64,000 nucleotides of DNA. It comes from Rhea pennata (lineage: Eukaryota; Chordata; Aves; Rheiformes; Rheidae). A model generated the notes under the pieces. That model worked only from the letters and a program-made list of their open reading frames with translations, searched no databases and had not been told where the DNA came from. Shown here in pieces: positions 1 through 11,500 of the stretch. Location of the stretch: NCBI RefSeq assembly GCF_028389875.1, contig NC_084668.1:27944993-28008992 (forward strand), written 5' to 3'. Both the position numbers and the translations under genes were made by a program. How positions within the stretch are numbered: position 1 is the stretch's first letter; each line of letters opens with the position of its first letter.

Positions 1-2880
1 ATGGGAAATTTTGAAGAGGGGTGGAATTTTCTTTTAAGCCAAAAAAATTAGAATGGAAAAAAGAAAATCATTTACATTGTTTGACACAATTCATTTGACA
101 ATTCAACTGTAATAATAGTGCACAGTATGCTGTAATATTATGCCAAATCATATTTAATAGAACAAACCTTTTAAAGTAAACATATTTTTATGATCTAGAC
201 TGCTTTGATATGCTTGTTTTTATGTAGGTGAATGTTGCACTGAAAGTGACCATGAAATATTTCTGTTTCAGTCAGCAGCTGTTGAGTTTTGGGGGAGATA
301 GCTCTTTCTGAAAACTGTGCTTTTACAAAGGGGTGAAAAAAAAGGAACGCTATACAGATTGTCTGTTTTGTGGGAAATATTAAAAAACTGTATTTGTTAT
401 GAATTAAAACAACCAAATTTCAAAATGACAAAATCTCTTGTAAACTAAAAATTCGTTGTGACAACCATCTCTATTCAGTACATACCTTCTAATTTTTGCA
501 GCAAAAACACCTTTTGCTTGAAACTCGTATTTCTTACTTGAACAGGCCACTTGTGGTCAGAAGCAGGAGGGATTTTATCAGGGAAAAGAGAGAGGAGTGA
601 TCATGCAGTTAAAAACCATAATAGCGACACATGCAGAGAATTCTCCATTTAAAAATTGTATGCTGAGCATAAAGAAATGTAAACTTTGCATTTTGTGAAA
701 CTAAAGAGGAAACTTCAAGTTTTTATACCTGATTGGTCCAGTCTCTGTTAGTCCTGCTAATGAAGAGCCCAGGATAACAGAAAATCTCTAATCCTCTAGG
801 CCCTATGGGCCTGCAGTGAGACAACGCAGAGACAGCTCGAGGCCTGCTAGAGTTGGCCTGTCTCTCTGAAAATGACTCTGAGGAGGATGTCTCCTGGCAT
901 CATGCTTTCCGCTTTCCAGGATGTGCAAAAGCCTGTGGGGTTTGGTGGGCCTGAAACTTGTAAGCCCAGGTAAATTTAAGGCTGAATCTGATTTCTTAAT
1001 CCTGCCACAGGTTTTTAGTCCTGCCACTCCAGAGCGTCTGCTCGTAGCTCTGTGTCGTATCTTGTAGCCCAGTGAAGATGACAACTGTATCTCTTGGGTA
1101 TCTCAGAAATATTAAGCATCAATTTTATGTCACGGAGTCACACGCAGTCTGGCTTCACCAGAGCCACATTGGTGCCTTCCGCAAAAGGCACTGCAGAGCT
1201 GACATCAGGGGCGAAGGATAATCAGGCCTTGAGGTCATTCTCCAGAAAGCATCACTTCTTTGGTGTCATCCCAAAACTATGACGTGGTGTGCAAGCAGTA
1301 AATCCACGTTCATAGGGAATAGCACCTGACCTTACAAGCTCAATATAGAGGTTGCTGTGGGAAATAGTCTTGTATCGGTGGTCCAGAAGAAATTTGTGTG
1401 TACTGAGCATGGAATACTTCACCTGGATTTTTTTTTTCCATGGGCAATTTTTTTTTCCTCTAGTCATAACCTCAGAAAGACCTAAAATGTTTTAGTAAAA
1501 GGTAGAAAATAAAGAATATAATCCAAAACAGATACCTTACCAAAAAGCTGGTACAGCCATCAGTATTCAAACCCAAGATAATGTAATGGGGTGTTTCAGA
1601 CCACCATAACAGGGCAGCGCTACCAATCCCAATTAAAATGATCACCAGCTGTTTTATGTTGAATTCCCTCATGTTTGTTTGGAGTAGTGCTCTAATTTCA
1701 CTGATGGAAATATTTAATAAAACACAACCTCAACTGGATGCCTAATATTTCCAGTCTTAGGGGAGATTTAATAAATGAGGCTCCACAACTTTTATTTAGT
1801 GTCTTCAGGTGGTAAATTAACTACAAGAGGGCTTCCCTATTGTTCCTTGAAAGCAATAAAAGCATAGTGAGAATTAAAAGCAAAACACTAATTTAAATTT
1901 TAGTATAAGGGCTAGAGAGTTCAAAGAGAGCTTATCCTCGGTGCACACTAATATTCATATGAAGGCAGAACTTCATGGAAATTAAATTTAAATATAGAGT
2001 ATATGTTTGACTACATGAGCAAACTCATAATAAGCTTAAATCCAAAGCGCTTTGAATGACAGCAATTAATCTAGTGATCTTCTGGTATAATCTATTTATC
2101 ATGCAGTTAAAAAAATAATATACTTCCATTGTTCTACTTTTAAAATGTTCTTTGCAGCTGAAACTAGTAAGGTTTTTGATGGCTATAGGTCTTGCTACCA
2201 GATCATCAGCTGGTGGAAAGAGGTGCCTGTCCACTGAAGTCAGCGGCTGGCTATCAGCTCAAAGCAGTGGACTAACTGTTGTGCTTTTTTCGTGATATGT
2301 GCTCGGACACAATCAAAAAGACAGGAGTTTCCTGCACTCTTTTCCTCACGTTCATTGTCTCACCTGCCTGTTGTTCTTGAAAGACACGTGAGAGGGGACT
2401 TGCAGGAGTCGATCGAAAAGCACATGAGAGATAAAATCTAGCTTGGCTGGATTATAGACGGATAAAGATGTAAGACCGCCCAGAATGCACAGTAGGGAAG
2501 ACATGGAGAGTAAATCTGTGGGGAAATGTTTTCAAACGGGGTGGAGGGTGATTTATAAGAATTACTAAAGTCTGGTTTCCTACCGTTGGTAGCTGATTCC
2601 TCACCGCAGCAGTAATGGCGGGTGCATTCCTTTCACGGTTTTTTGATGGGACTGACTTTGAGTGCCTGTGAACTGCCACATGGGTCCCTTCATAAGGCCT
2701 CTCTGTGGGTTCACCCCATAGAGCCTTATTCCACAGTGTTTCCCTTAATAGGAAGCGGTAATGGGATGTCTGCAGTACTCAGATTATTTGCATGAAATTC
2801 AGAGGAATCTAATTATACGTGAGATCTCCGTCCCTCTGTCAAATATGGCTAGACTGTCCAGTGCGTTTAGTTTACCATAA
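1..2880. other. Gene-free AT-rich DNA
   Basis: Open frames here are short, on both strands, and resemble no known protein. One octamer ATTTGCAT occurs at 2786-2793. I see no RNA gene or transposon. Confidence 0.6.
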
Positions 2881-3081
2881 GGAATGCACAGACAACGTGA
2901 TGACATCTTCTCGCAGAAAAGCCGAGCTAAGAAATTGCATGGCAGACCGAGACAGAGGAGGACTGGACCAAAAGAGGAGGGTAAAAACGAGAACAAAAAT
3001 CCTGAAGTTGTAAAAGAAGAAACAACGCCAGCGCCTGAGGGACTCGGGCCATCTGCTGTTGCAGCACCTCACCGTGGTTGG

Positions 3082-3111
3082 TCTCCTCTCTCCGTTTCTC
3101 CTCTCTCCGTT
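3082..3111 (+). repeat. 15-bp tandem pair
   Basis: TCTCCTCTCTCCGTT occurs twice in direct succession in a pyrimidine-rich stretch. Confidence 0.85.
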
Positions 3112-3519
3112 TCTCTTCCTCTGCAAGAGAGGATGGACTCTGTGAAGCTTAGCGTGGAGGCCTTGGTGCTTGCTTTGTAATACAAAAGATGAAATAGCCT
3201 GCATTTTTTATTCCTTACCGCCTGCAGCAGCTCTGTCCCGGAGCGGTGCAGAACGTGACGGCTCGGTGCAGCAGCGGTGTTTTTACAGGGCGGCGCCTGA
3301 CAGAAACCCAGGAGTCCCTCGAGGAAAGCAAGGCCTGCTAGCGTTTTATACACCTGAAATCTAGCTAAATCTAACTCACATCACAGGAAACGACCCAGCT
3401 GACCACTTCTTCCGGACAGCGTGGTTCAGGTAACCTGAGCAAAGGGCGCTCCCGGGAGCCAGGGCAGGCCGGGGAGTCCGCGATGCGACACAAGCCTTTC
3501 GCTCCTGCGTTGCCTCCGT

Positions 3520-3539
3520 CCAAACTGGACGCAGTTTGG
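3520..3539. repeat. Perfect 8-bp inverted repeat
   Basis: CCAAACTG, a four-base spacer GACG, then CAGTTTGG. It lies within the CpG-bearing patch. It could be a dimeric protein site or chance. Confidence 0.6.
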
Positions 3540-5599
3540 CACCTATAGGCAGGAGGTTGCGACGCTGCTACTCTCCTGGAGAATAGCCGATGGCGGTATT
3601 GAGCAAGGTCTGAATTTCACGTGCAACGTGTACGATCTTGAAGTCGGTAGCAGAGAGCTTTCTGTTCTTGCGGGAAGGCCCTTTTGGACCCGAAGGAGCA
3701 GAACGACAGATTATCGCCTGCATCTGCTGTCGGAGTGAGCGAGTGCCGAACACTGTAGCTTTTGCCCTAGCAGTGCACAAGGCTGACCCAGAACTCAGCA
3801 GAAAATGTGAGTAATGAAAGAGTTTGTTTTGGGGTAAGCAGTAAGTTCACTTGGTTCTGATAATTGAAATAATTTGCAGGCCAGACTAGCAGCAATAAGA
3901 CATGAAAAAAGTTTAAAATTAATGCTTGCTGCTGGGCCCCTTTGCAGAAACTCAGGCCTTGGAAATTGGGCTGGATTTCCACAGTACGCTCCATTTTTCT
4001 GACTGGACTCAGTTGCCTACTTAGCTTGTGCTTGTATTGGGGGTGGTTTTCAATTTATTTTGTATTGAAAAGCAAAGGTAGATTGCAACGAAAAGTCTGG
4101 GCCTTGCTGTGTAAACACATCCTTTTTGTTCACGCTCCTTTGCGTTCCTATTCAGATATCATGAGAGCTGAGATTCTGCTAGTGATGCTATTCCTGCATA
4201 CTGACGTGTGCAAGAGAGAAGGTACATGTGTCTCGGCTTTGCTTCCGTTGTTGGCTTCAAATGTTTGAATATTTGCTGTTATTAGAAAGTCAAGTTAGCA
4301 ATATTTGTCATGCTGTGTTATCTGTAATTTTGTTTCCTGAGTAGAAGAAATAGATATCTGAGGTGCATTTTGTGATTCTGATCATGCTTTTATAGAAGTG
4401 TAACTCACTTGACTTCAGTTAAGGTACTTCTGATACTTTCAGTCCATGGAGGAAGGAGGGGGAGAGAGAGAATAAGCAGGCTGTGCCATTTTAAGGATGA
4501 TATCTGTGATGTGATATGTAGCAGATGGTGGTGGTCCACAGAAGCAAACTGGATAGATAAAACATTAAATCAGAGGAGCTGATATCTCAGTTTTATTTCT
4601 TTTGGAGCTTTCTTTTTGTCACGGTTATGAGGCAGAAATACTGTCTGCTAGTAGTAATAGGAGGAAGGAAGCTGAATTGTTTGTATATCATGAACACAAA
4701 TGTAGTTTGAGGTTTCTGTATTTCTCAGAATGACAGTGAAAGGCATTACAGGCGCTTCTTTAAGAGCTCTAAAATGGTGTTATATGCATCCTAAAGAAAC
4801 TGTATGTTACGGCCTTCTCCTGAATCAGTTTCAAACTTGAAACTGCACATGCCGGGGAAGACCGATTAGTATGAATCTCAAAACCATAACCGAGTTACTC
4901 AAAATGAAAAAGGCAAGAAACCGTCAAAGAAATACCCCAACAAAATAATTGTAAGATTAAAGCAATCGCTAATACCACAAAGTTAAAGTAGGATAAAGGG
5001 GACACTGGGCACTGCAGTGTGGCGACACACGCATCCTGCAAGAGCTTCATAATTAAAAAGCCATCAGTGGCCCAGGTGTTGGGTAGTGCTGTTCTAACAC
5101 CATTAATGTCGTTGGTGCGTTACGAGGTACATCAGAGAGAAGCTAGTCAGTAAATATTTCACACACGTCAAGCACATTCAGAATTCAGCAGTTTTTATCA
5201 GGTGTAAGCCTTTCTAGGGATTTTGAATGACGGACGTTGGTAATGGATGACAAAATTTCAGAAGTCCTGACGTTTTGAGATTTATTTCTCCATTTAACTT
5301 ATCAATTAATTAGTTAATTTCACTAATTAGTCCTTAAGAAAATGCAGGATCAGTCGTAGAAGTTTGGAATTACTTGAAGAAGACCTGCAATACTGCATTT
5401 AGGAGTTACAGAGACTAGTGATTAGTTGATTAATATGTACACCTATGTGCAAAATGATACCAACCTGTGGTACTGAGATGTCTGGAGTTAACGGTTGGTC
5501 TTTACAGCTGGAGAATTGTCTAAAACGTACCTAAATGACCACTTTGATGGTAAGTAGGTAGTAGATTTTATATATTACTTGAAATATGTATATATTTTT

Positions 5600-5620
5600 A
5601 TATATATATATATATATATA
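5600..5620. repeat. (TA)n microsatellite
   Basis: About ten TA units, preceded by a longer AT-rich stretch. Confidence 0.85.
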
Positions 5621-7428
5621 AATCACACAATAATCAATAGTTAAGAGAAGTAAAAGAATTCAGCATGCTTCAGGGAATGGAGGCATTTTACTCTTGATCT
5701 ATGAAACACGTTGCTGCGTCAGGTCACTGGATGGTTGCTGGTTCGCGTTAACAACAAAAATGGAGTCGGATCTCTGTGCTGCAAAAGCTCTGATTGCCGC
5801 CACTTGGTGCAGAAAGACTCTCTCTGTTCATTAAACGTGGGGTTTGTGGAGCGAATCTGGGCAGTTGTTGAGATTCCACATGAGGGAGCATCAGTGTGAG
5901 ACCAGACGTTGCACTGGAGCACGGATGAAGTTTGTCAGGTTTTAACTGCTGATACCCAGAAGCTGGGAGAGTGCATTAAAGAACAAAATAAATTCCATGC
6001 TGTTTTGTGGTACTCTTCTTAAACACCCACTGGCCACTGTTGGAGACATAGAAGTAGTCTAAGGGGACATTTTTGGATCTTATGTGTCAGTTCTTATCCC
6101 TATAAGCTTTTGATGGGAGTATTCCCCCTCGTTTCTCTTTTGGTTAAACACACGGAGAGCAAGAGTAAATACAGGGGTCATCTGAAGCCTTGTCCTCCTG
6201 ACCAAGGGAGATGGTCCTGTTCTTGCAGGCATAGTGTGGAGGAGCTGTATAATTTTCCATGCTGGCAAGATAAAGAGGTGGCCAAGTTACTCCAGGTAGA
6301 AACAATAAAAGCTGGAGAATGCAACGGTGATTGATCATTTATTCCTAGTGGTTTTCTTGGAATAAATCTCTGAAACACTGATCTGTGTCAGCCAAGTTCA
6401 GTGTTCTTCCAGCACTCCTGTCTCTTTATGCACACATTTCACATTATGCGATTTGAGCCTTATCCCATATCTAAGAACCCTCGGATCAAAGACAGCATTG
6501 GGTATAGAAAAAAGGATTATTGGTGTTATATTTGTAAGAAGAAAAATAGAATTTGGGATAAGCCTAATGCAGTTCTTTCACCTGCAATTCTGTCCTGCTT
6601 TAGTCCAAAGTTTGCATTTCCACTATTAAAGCTAATCCATTGTAGAAGACAGAAATACATTTTTTTCATAACTTTTCAGTAGAGTCATTGACAGAACTTT
6701 ATTTTTTGAGAGCCTGCAGATAGAAGGGTGATAAATATGGAAATATTGTTATAAACTTAACATATGTTGTTATATCTAAAATTAATCAAAAATCCTTTGA
6801 GCTCTTTATTACTTCTATTGGAACTATCAGATTATTTTGGTTACTAGTCTAGATGAAATTTAACAAGATTAAATTAACTGTAATTGACATCTCTAATATA
6901 CTGGCTGGCTAACTCATATTTTCTTTAAGATACGCATTGAAACTGCGAGTAGGTCAGAAGATAGTTATTATAGTAAATTTAAAATAAATAAATAGATGCT
7001 GAAGGATTTAAATAGATGACAATTTTTTTTCCCGTTTATGCAGTAAAACTGAAATGATAAAAATGCACTCCTGGATATTTGTGCTTACTTCTGAAGTTGC
7101 AGTACTGCTGATTATTTTCAAAATAAAAAATGACAGTGAAGATCTTTTATAATGGGAAAGGAAAGGCATGAATGGCAAAGTGCATTCTAAAAAGGTCTTT
7201 TCTTGTTAATACTGGAACCATGTTTGACCATTTAGCTTTTTCTTTTTAGATACTTATGAAATTTAGTGCTCTAAAGTTTTTAGCAATGGTTTTTGGTTTG
7301 CTTATGCAAAAACTTGGAAATAAGACAATATGGCACAATGACTTAAAAGCCAACATGAAAAATTTGCCTCAAGTGTTTTTAAACCCTTCTAAACTGCTTT
7401 TGCTTAGAACTATTTGTCAACAGCAAAA

Positions 7429-7450
7429 GGTTGTTTACATGTAAACAACC
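7429..7450. promoter_or_regulatory. Palindromic forkhead (FOX) double site
   Basis: A perfect 22-bp palindrome made of arms GGTTGTTTACA and TGTAAACAACC. Each arm contains the forkhead core TGTTTAC or GTAAACA, set convergently. Forkhead factors are known to bind such cores, and closely spaced inverted pairs can take two molecules. Use as a binding site is inferred. Confidence 0.45.
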
Positions 7451-7963
7451 AAAGGTTATTTTGTCATTTTACAAAGATTTTTTTCAGTTAAACCTCAATA
7501 TGGGTGTATCTTCTTGTAACAGTTTCTTGCTCTTTGAATTCACAGAACACCCCAACATGCCCCAGTCTCAGCCTGAACACAGTGTGAGAAATGCCTGACT
7601 GGTTTATGTGAGAAAGCCTGATGCCTGATGTATTAAATTCTCATATATTATATGGGAATTGCTCGATGCCTGAATTCGTATCCGTGCATCCCTAGCGGGA
7701 CAGTGAGAGGAAAATGTTTTTTCTCTGCCTTGGAAAGCCTAATTTAAGAACGGAAGAAACAAATTTGCAGGATAAACAGAAGCTGTTTATCTGCTATGTT
7801 TGCATTTCTCTCGTTCTTAGTAAAGGTAATAAAATCATAAAAGCTTAAAAACGAAGGGAAACTCTTTAAATTTATCTTTCTGTAGTAGTTCCTTAATTCT
7901 AATTTCCAGGTTCTGGACTTGCTTAACTAAATATATACCCATTAAAGACTGTGGGTCAAATGC

Positions 7964-7982
7964 TATATATATATATATATAT
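7964..7982. repeat. (TA)n microsatellite
   Basis: About nine TA units. Confidence 0.85.
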
Positions 7983-8199
7983 CTGTATATCCTAGGCTGT
8001 CTAGGGACAGATATGGGAAATCAGTACAAAATATGGCTACACAGTTCTTAATTGCATATGAATTTCTGTTACTCTGTGTGCATATACTAACATCTCTAAA
8101 CAGGCCAAATATCAGAAAATTAAAGCTAATGAATGACAAAAATAATCAAAAGAAACATGATCTTTCCTTTATGGAGTTTTATACTTTTTTAAGCTTTTA

Positions 8200-8545
8200 T
8201 GATTTTGTCACCTTTGCTGAGAGCAAGGGAAAACGCAAGCCCGCAGCTGGGTGGAATACCAGCAGGCGATGGCAGAGGGACTGGCTGTGGTGGGGAGTCT
8301 TTCGGTGGGTCTCTGGCGGGACCCCGGGGCTGTGGCAGGGAGAGGACAGGTCGGTGCTGGCAGCGGTGGAGAGATGCCCGGGGAGACGAGGGAAGGAAGC
8401 TCTGGTGCAAGTCTGTTTCCTTACAGCTCTGCTTGTGGAGGACTGGAAGGAGGAGGAAATTTGGGCGCCAGCAGGGAGGAGAAGAGGGACGACGAGGAAG
8501 AACAAGGTGACAACTTCTCTTTGAAGGAGGGAAAGAGATTTGGAG
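8200..8545. other. G-rich, stop-depleted patch
   Basis: An abrupt G- and purine-rich block in AT-rich DNA. Three + strand frames (8033-8524, 8199-8510, 8251-8643) and three - strand frames are open at once, which points to composition rather than coding. None resembles a known protein. It ends near a donor-like AAG/GTGACA (about 8504). Could be an exon of a non-coding transcript; no direct evidence. Confidence 0.35.
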
Positions 8546-11500
8546 CATTTAGAAATACAGGGGTAGAAGCGAAGTCCAACAGGTACACACTGACTGTGCC
8601 CAAAACTACTTTTCCATGTGGTTCATCACAGTCAGTTGCTTGACCTTCAAGGTATGGCCCAAAGCTGTCTTACTTGTCTGAGCTTTCCCCTTTTTAAGTT
8701 CAGTGTAAAAGGCAATTTAAGGATGATTTTTTTTAGGATAATTTTGTTTTCCTTTTGGCAAAGAAATTCCACCATGCGTGTTGTTTTTATGATATTATTA
8801 TGGCAGTTGAAAAATGGATCTCAAGGAGTTTCTTTGTTGGCCGTACTGATGGTCGGCAGCCTGTTATTTTTGTTGTAAATTACTTTTCCCTATTAATGTG
8901 AGCGTACCCAAAGGCCTTAGCCATGAGTGCATGTTTTCCCAAACAGACACATAATAGTAATAATGTCCTTGATCTGGGAACCCTGTGCCTGCTCTAGGAT
9001 GTAAATGAGACGGGCAGGCGTGGACTGAGGGGACTGCGTCCCTGAAAGAGCATGCGCAAAAATGTGCCTTGCAGTGCCTCTAACTGTGCCTCTGATCCAT
9101 TATAGCATTGATTTTAAAAGGTGCATTTAAATGCTGACATTTTCATGCAAATTAGCAAAAGCTGTGGTAAAAAATAAAAATCTATGATACTTATGAATTA
9201 TTTTGTTATTCCTGCTGGGTTATATCTCAGCTTTCATATTGTTTTTTGTAAGTAGATAGTTTCAACTTAATCTCTTTTTCAGAGAAAAAGTCTAAAATTT
9301 TCCATTCTACCACCATCCCAGATAGTATATATTTGTATTTGCTAAAGCAGAGGTAGTCCTTAGAGACTTAAAAGGCCTCAAAAGGACATACCTGAGTAGA
9401 ATTTGGAGTTTTGTGTGCCATTCTGTGAACTGTTCTTTGCAGTTCTGCACAGAAATGTTTAGTGCATTTTGTTAAAACAGTTTGTACCAATTCTAAAAGA
9501 GCTGTTGTGGACAGATAGAGGCATGGAGTGTTATATTAATATGGATAGGGATGTTGAATAAAGATATGAACTAATTATATGAGCTGAATTTCTGAGTATT
9601 AAACACTCGACTAGCTTAGTATAAAAAAGATACATTATATAATCTTGAATTTTTTTTTTAAGAATTCCTATTTTAACATAGGAGCGTAAATGAATCCAAC
9701 ATTGGTAAACATCTTTTGCATGATTGACGCGATTTAAAATAGTGGCACAATGGTTTGGTTTTCACTTCCCTGAGTCCGTCAGTGAAAAAATGCTGCTTCT
9801 TCCAAAATCTTTGTTACTCGGGTGGAGTTGAGCCCCCTTAGGAAGTTACACCTCGTGGAGCAGGAGTTTATAAGGGGCTGCTGGCCCTAGCCAAACTTCA
9901 GTGTTATAAAAACATTCCTGTAAAATAGCTTGCAATCCTGGTTGGAAATAGGCTTATGGGCCAAAAAGCCGCGTGAGCCCCGCAGGGCTGGGCTGCAGCC
10001 CGAGAAACAGGGATTTTTTGATGTCGTGTGAGGAACGCCCAAGGTCAGGAGAGCCTTGCACGGCCCAGGCCGGGAGCGGGGGAGCCGCGGAGGTAGTGAG
10101 ATGAGATATTTTTTTCCAAGGGTTATAGTCCTGAAAACATCAGTACGGAAAGTTGGTACCAAGGGGATGTAGTTACTCACCCTGAAGAGGTATTACATAG
10201 TTACGAGTATCGGTCCTGTTGCTCTGAAAAGGATATTTGAAACAGCATGCCTGATGGTTACTGAGTTGCCTTAAAAATATTTAAATTTTCCGGCTAGAAA
10301 GTGTACGTTTGATAAACCTATGGTCCTTGATCCTGCAAGCAATTCAGAGTGGGTTACGGATCCACAGGTGCGGAATGCATTCGTGTGTACTTTTAGGCTT
10401 GGTTAGCTTTGCTTTTGTCTCTGGTGATGGAAAGTGTCCCCTTCCTCCATTTCCCACGAAATCTAGGAAGACCTTTATTTATTTATTTATTTTAATTTAT
10501 AGCTTCTAAATCCTGCTAAGATTCACTCAAATCTGGGGCAAAATTCTGTGATTTTTATGCCACTGACTTCAAGGAAAGTCCCGCAGAAATAGAATAAGGA
10601 TATCAGAACGGGAGTCTGTAGTAAAATACCATTAGAGATACTACTGCAGTCGTACTGGGTTTGGGTCAATTTTTCCAAGTACACAGTACTATCTGTATAT
10701 ATCAAATATATTTCCTTGGATAAAACTGCATGGCATAAAAGGTATATGCAAATGCCTACATTTAGTACCACAAAATACAAGAGGCAGTTCCTTCACCATG
10801 TGATCGTGAAAATCTTTCCTATTCCTGCAAAGGTGATTAATACATATGAGTATTTTATTTATCTACGAATGACAGTTCAGCTGAAGAAACTTATTTTAAG
10901 CCTTCATCTACTTTTTAACATCAAAATGAAATGCCGATGACATTAGGTTGTCTAAATGGTGTATTAGCTATTTGCAAACTTTTTGAGTAGATTGATTAAA
11001 ATAATATACCTTAAAATGTGATTTAGAAATTGATGTGAATGTAAAATTCAATGTCCCTTCTAAAGCACACTAAAACCAAGCAGTATATGATTGACTAGTC
11101 TTTAATGCAATTACTGTATCTATTTGCCTGTAAGCATTTCATTCAAAATTAGTCTTTAACCCTGATGATTATTGTTCCCCCTATTGCTTCAGAAAGCCAT
11201 AAAAATATATACTTGTCTATTTTATTTTTTATCCCATCTGGCTTTCATGCTCTCTGCAGCAGTAATGAAGGTCAAGGGGGCTTACAGTGAGGTGGAATCA
11301 CTTCACCCGGAGTGCAATATCCACTCGTACAATAATAACAGAAAATAAAGTTTTTTCTTGTGAATATTAGATTGCTCCATAACCGAAGGTAAGAATATGG
11401 ATGCTGAAAAAAATGGAAATGCCTCTCTGTGTACATTGCGGTGTGCAAGATGCTAGTAGCTGGTAGCTGATGGCTAAAATTTATTGTTATTTCACTGATT

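Larger units (their letters stand above)
2880..3790. other. GC-raised, CpG-bearing patch
   Basis: CpG content is clearly higher than in the flanks, mainly 3220-3770. It holds a 15-bp tandem pair (3082-3111) and a perfect inverted repeat (3520-3539). The frames of up to 110 codons on both strands overlap one another and resemble nothing known, so they are more likely a result of base composition. An upstream-transcript promoter is possible but unproven. Confidence 0.4.
3790..8195. other. Gene-free AT-rich DNA with TA repeats
   Basis: No supported gene. It holds a TA dinucleotide run near 5600-5620, a cluster of TAATTA-type homeodomain motifs (5300-5331), the forkhead palindrome at 7429-7450 and another TA run at 7964-7982. 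Confidence 0.55.

Noticed and set aside
2884..3204. Lys/Arg-rich frames on both strands
   Set aside because: Overlapping frames on opposite strands with no domain; part of the sequence is a simple pyrimidine tandem repeat.
8033..8524. 163-codon + strand frame
   Set aside because: The first part is AT-rich and the second is G-rich, with two other + frames open over the same bases. No recognisable domain, so treated as a composition effect.
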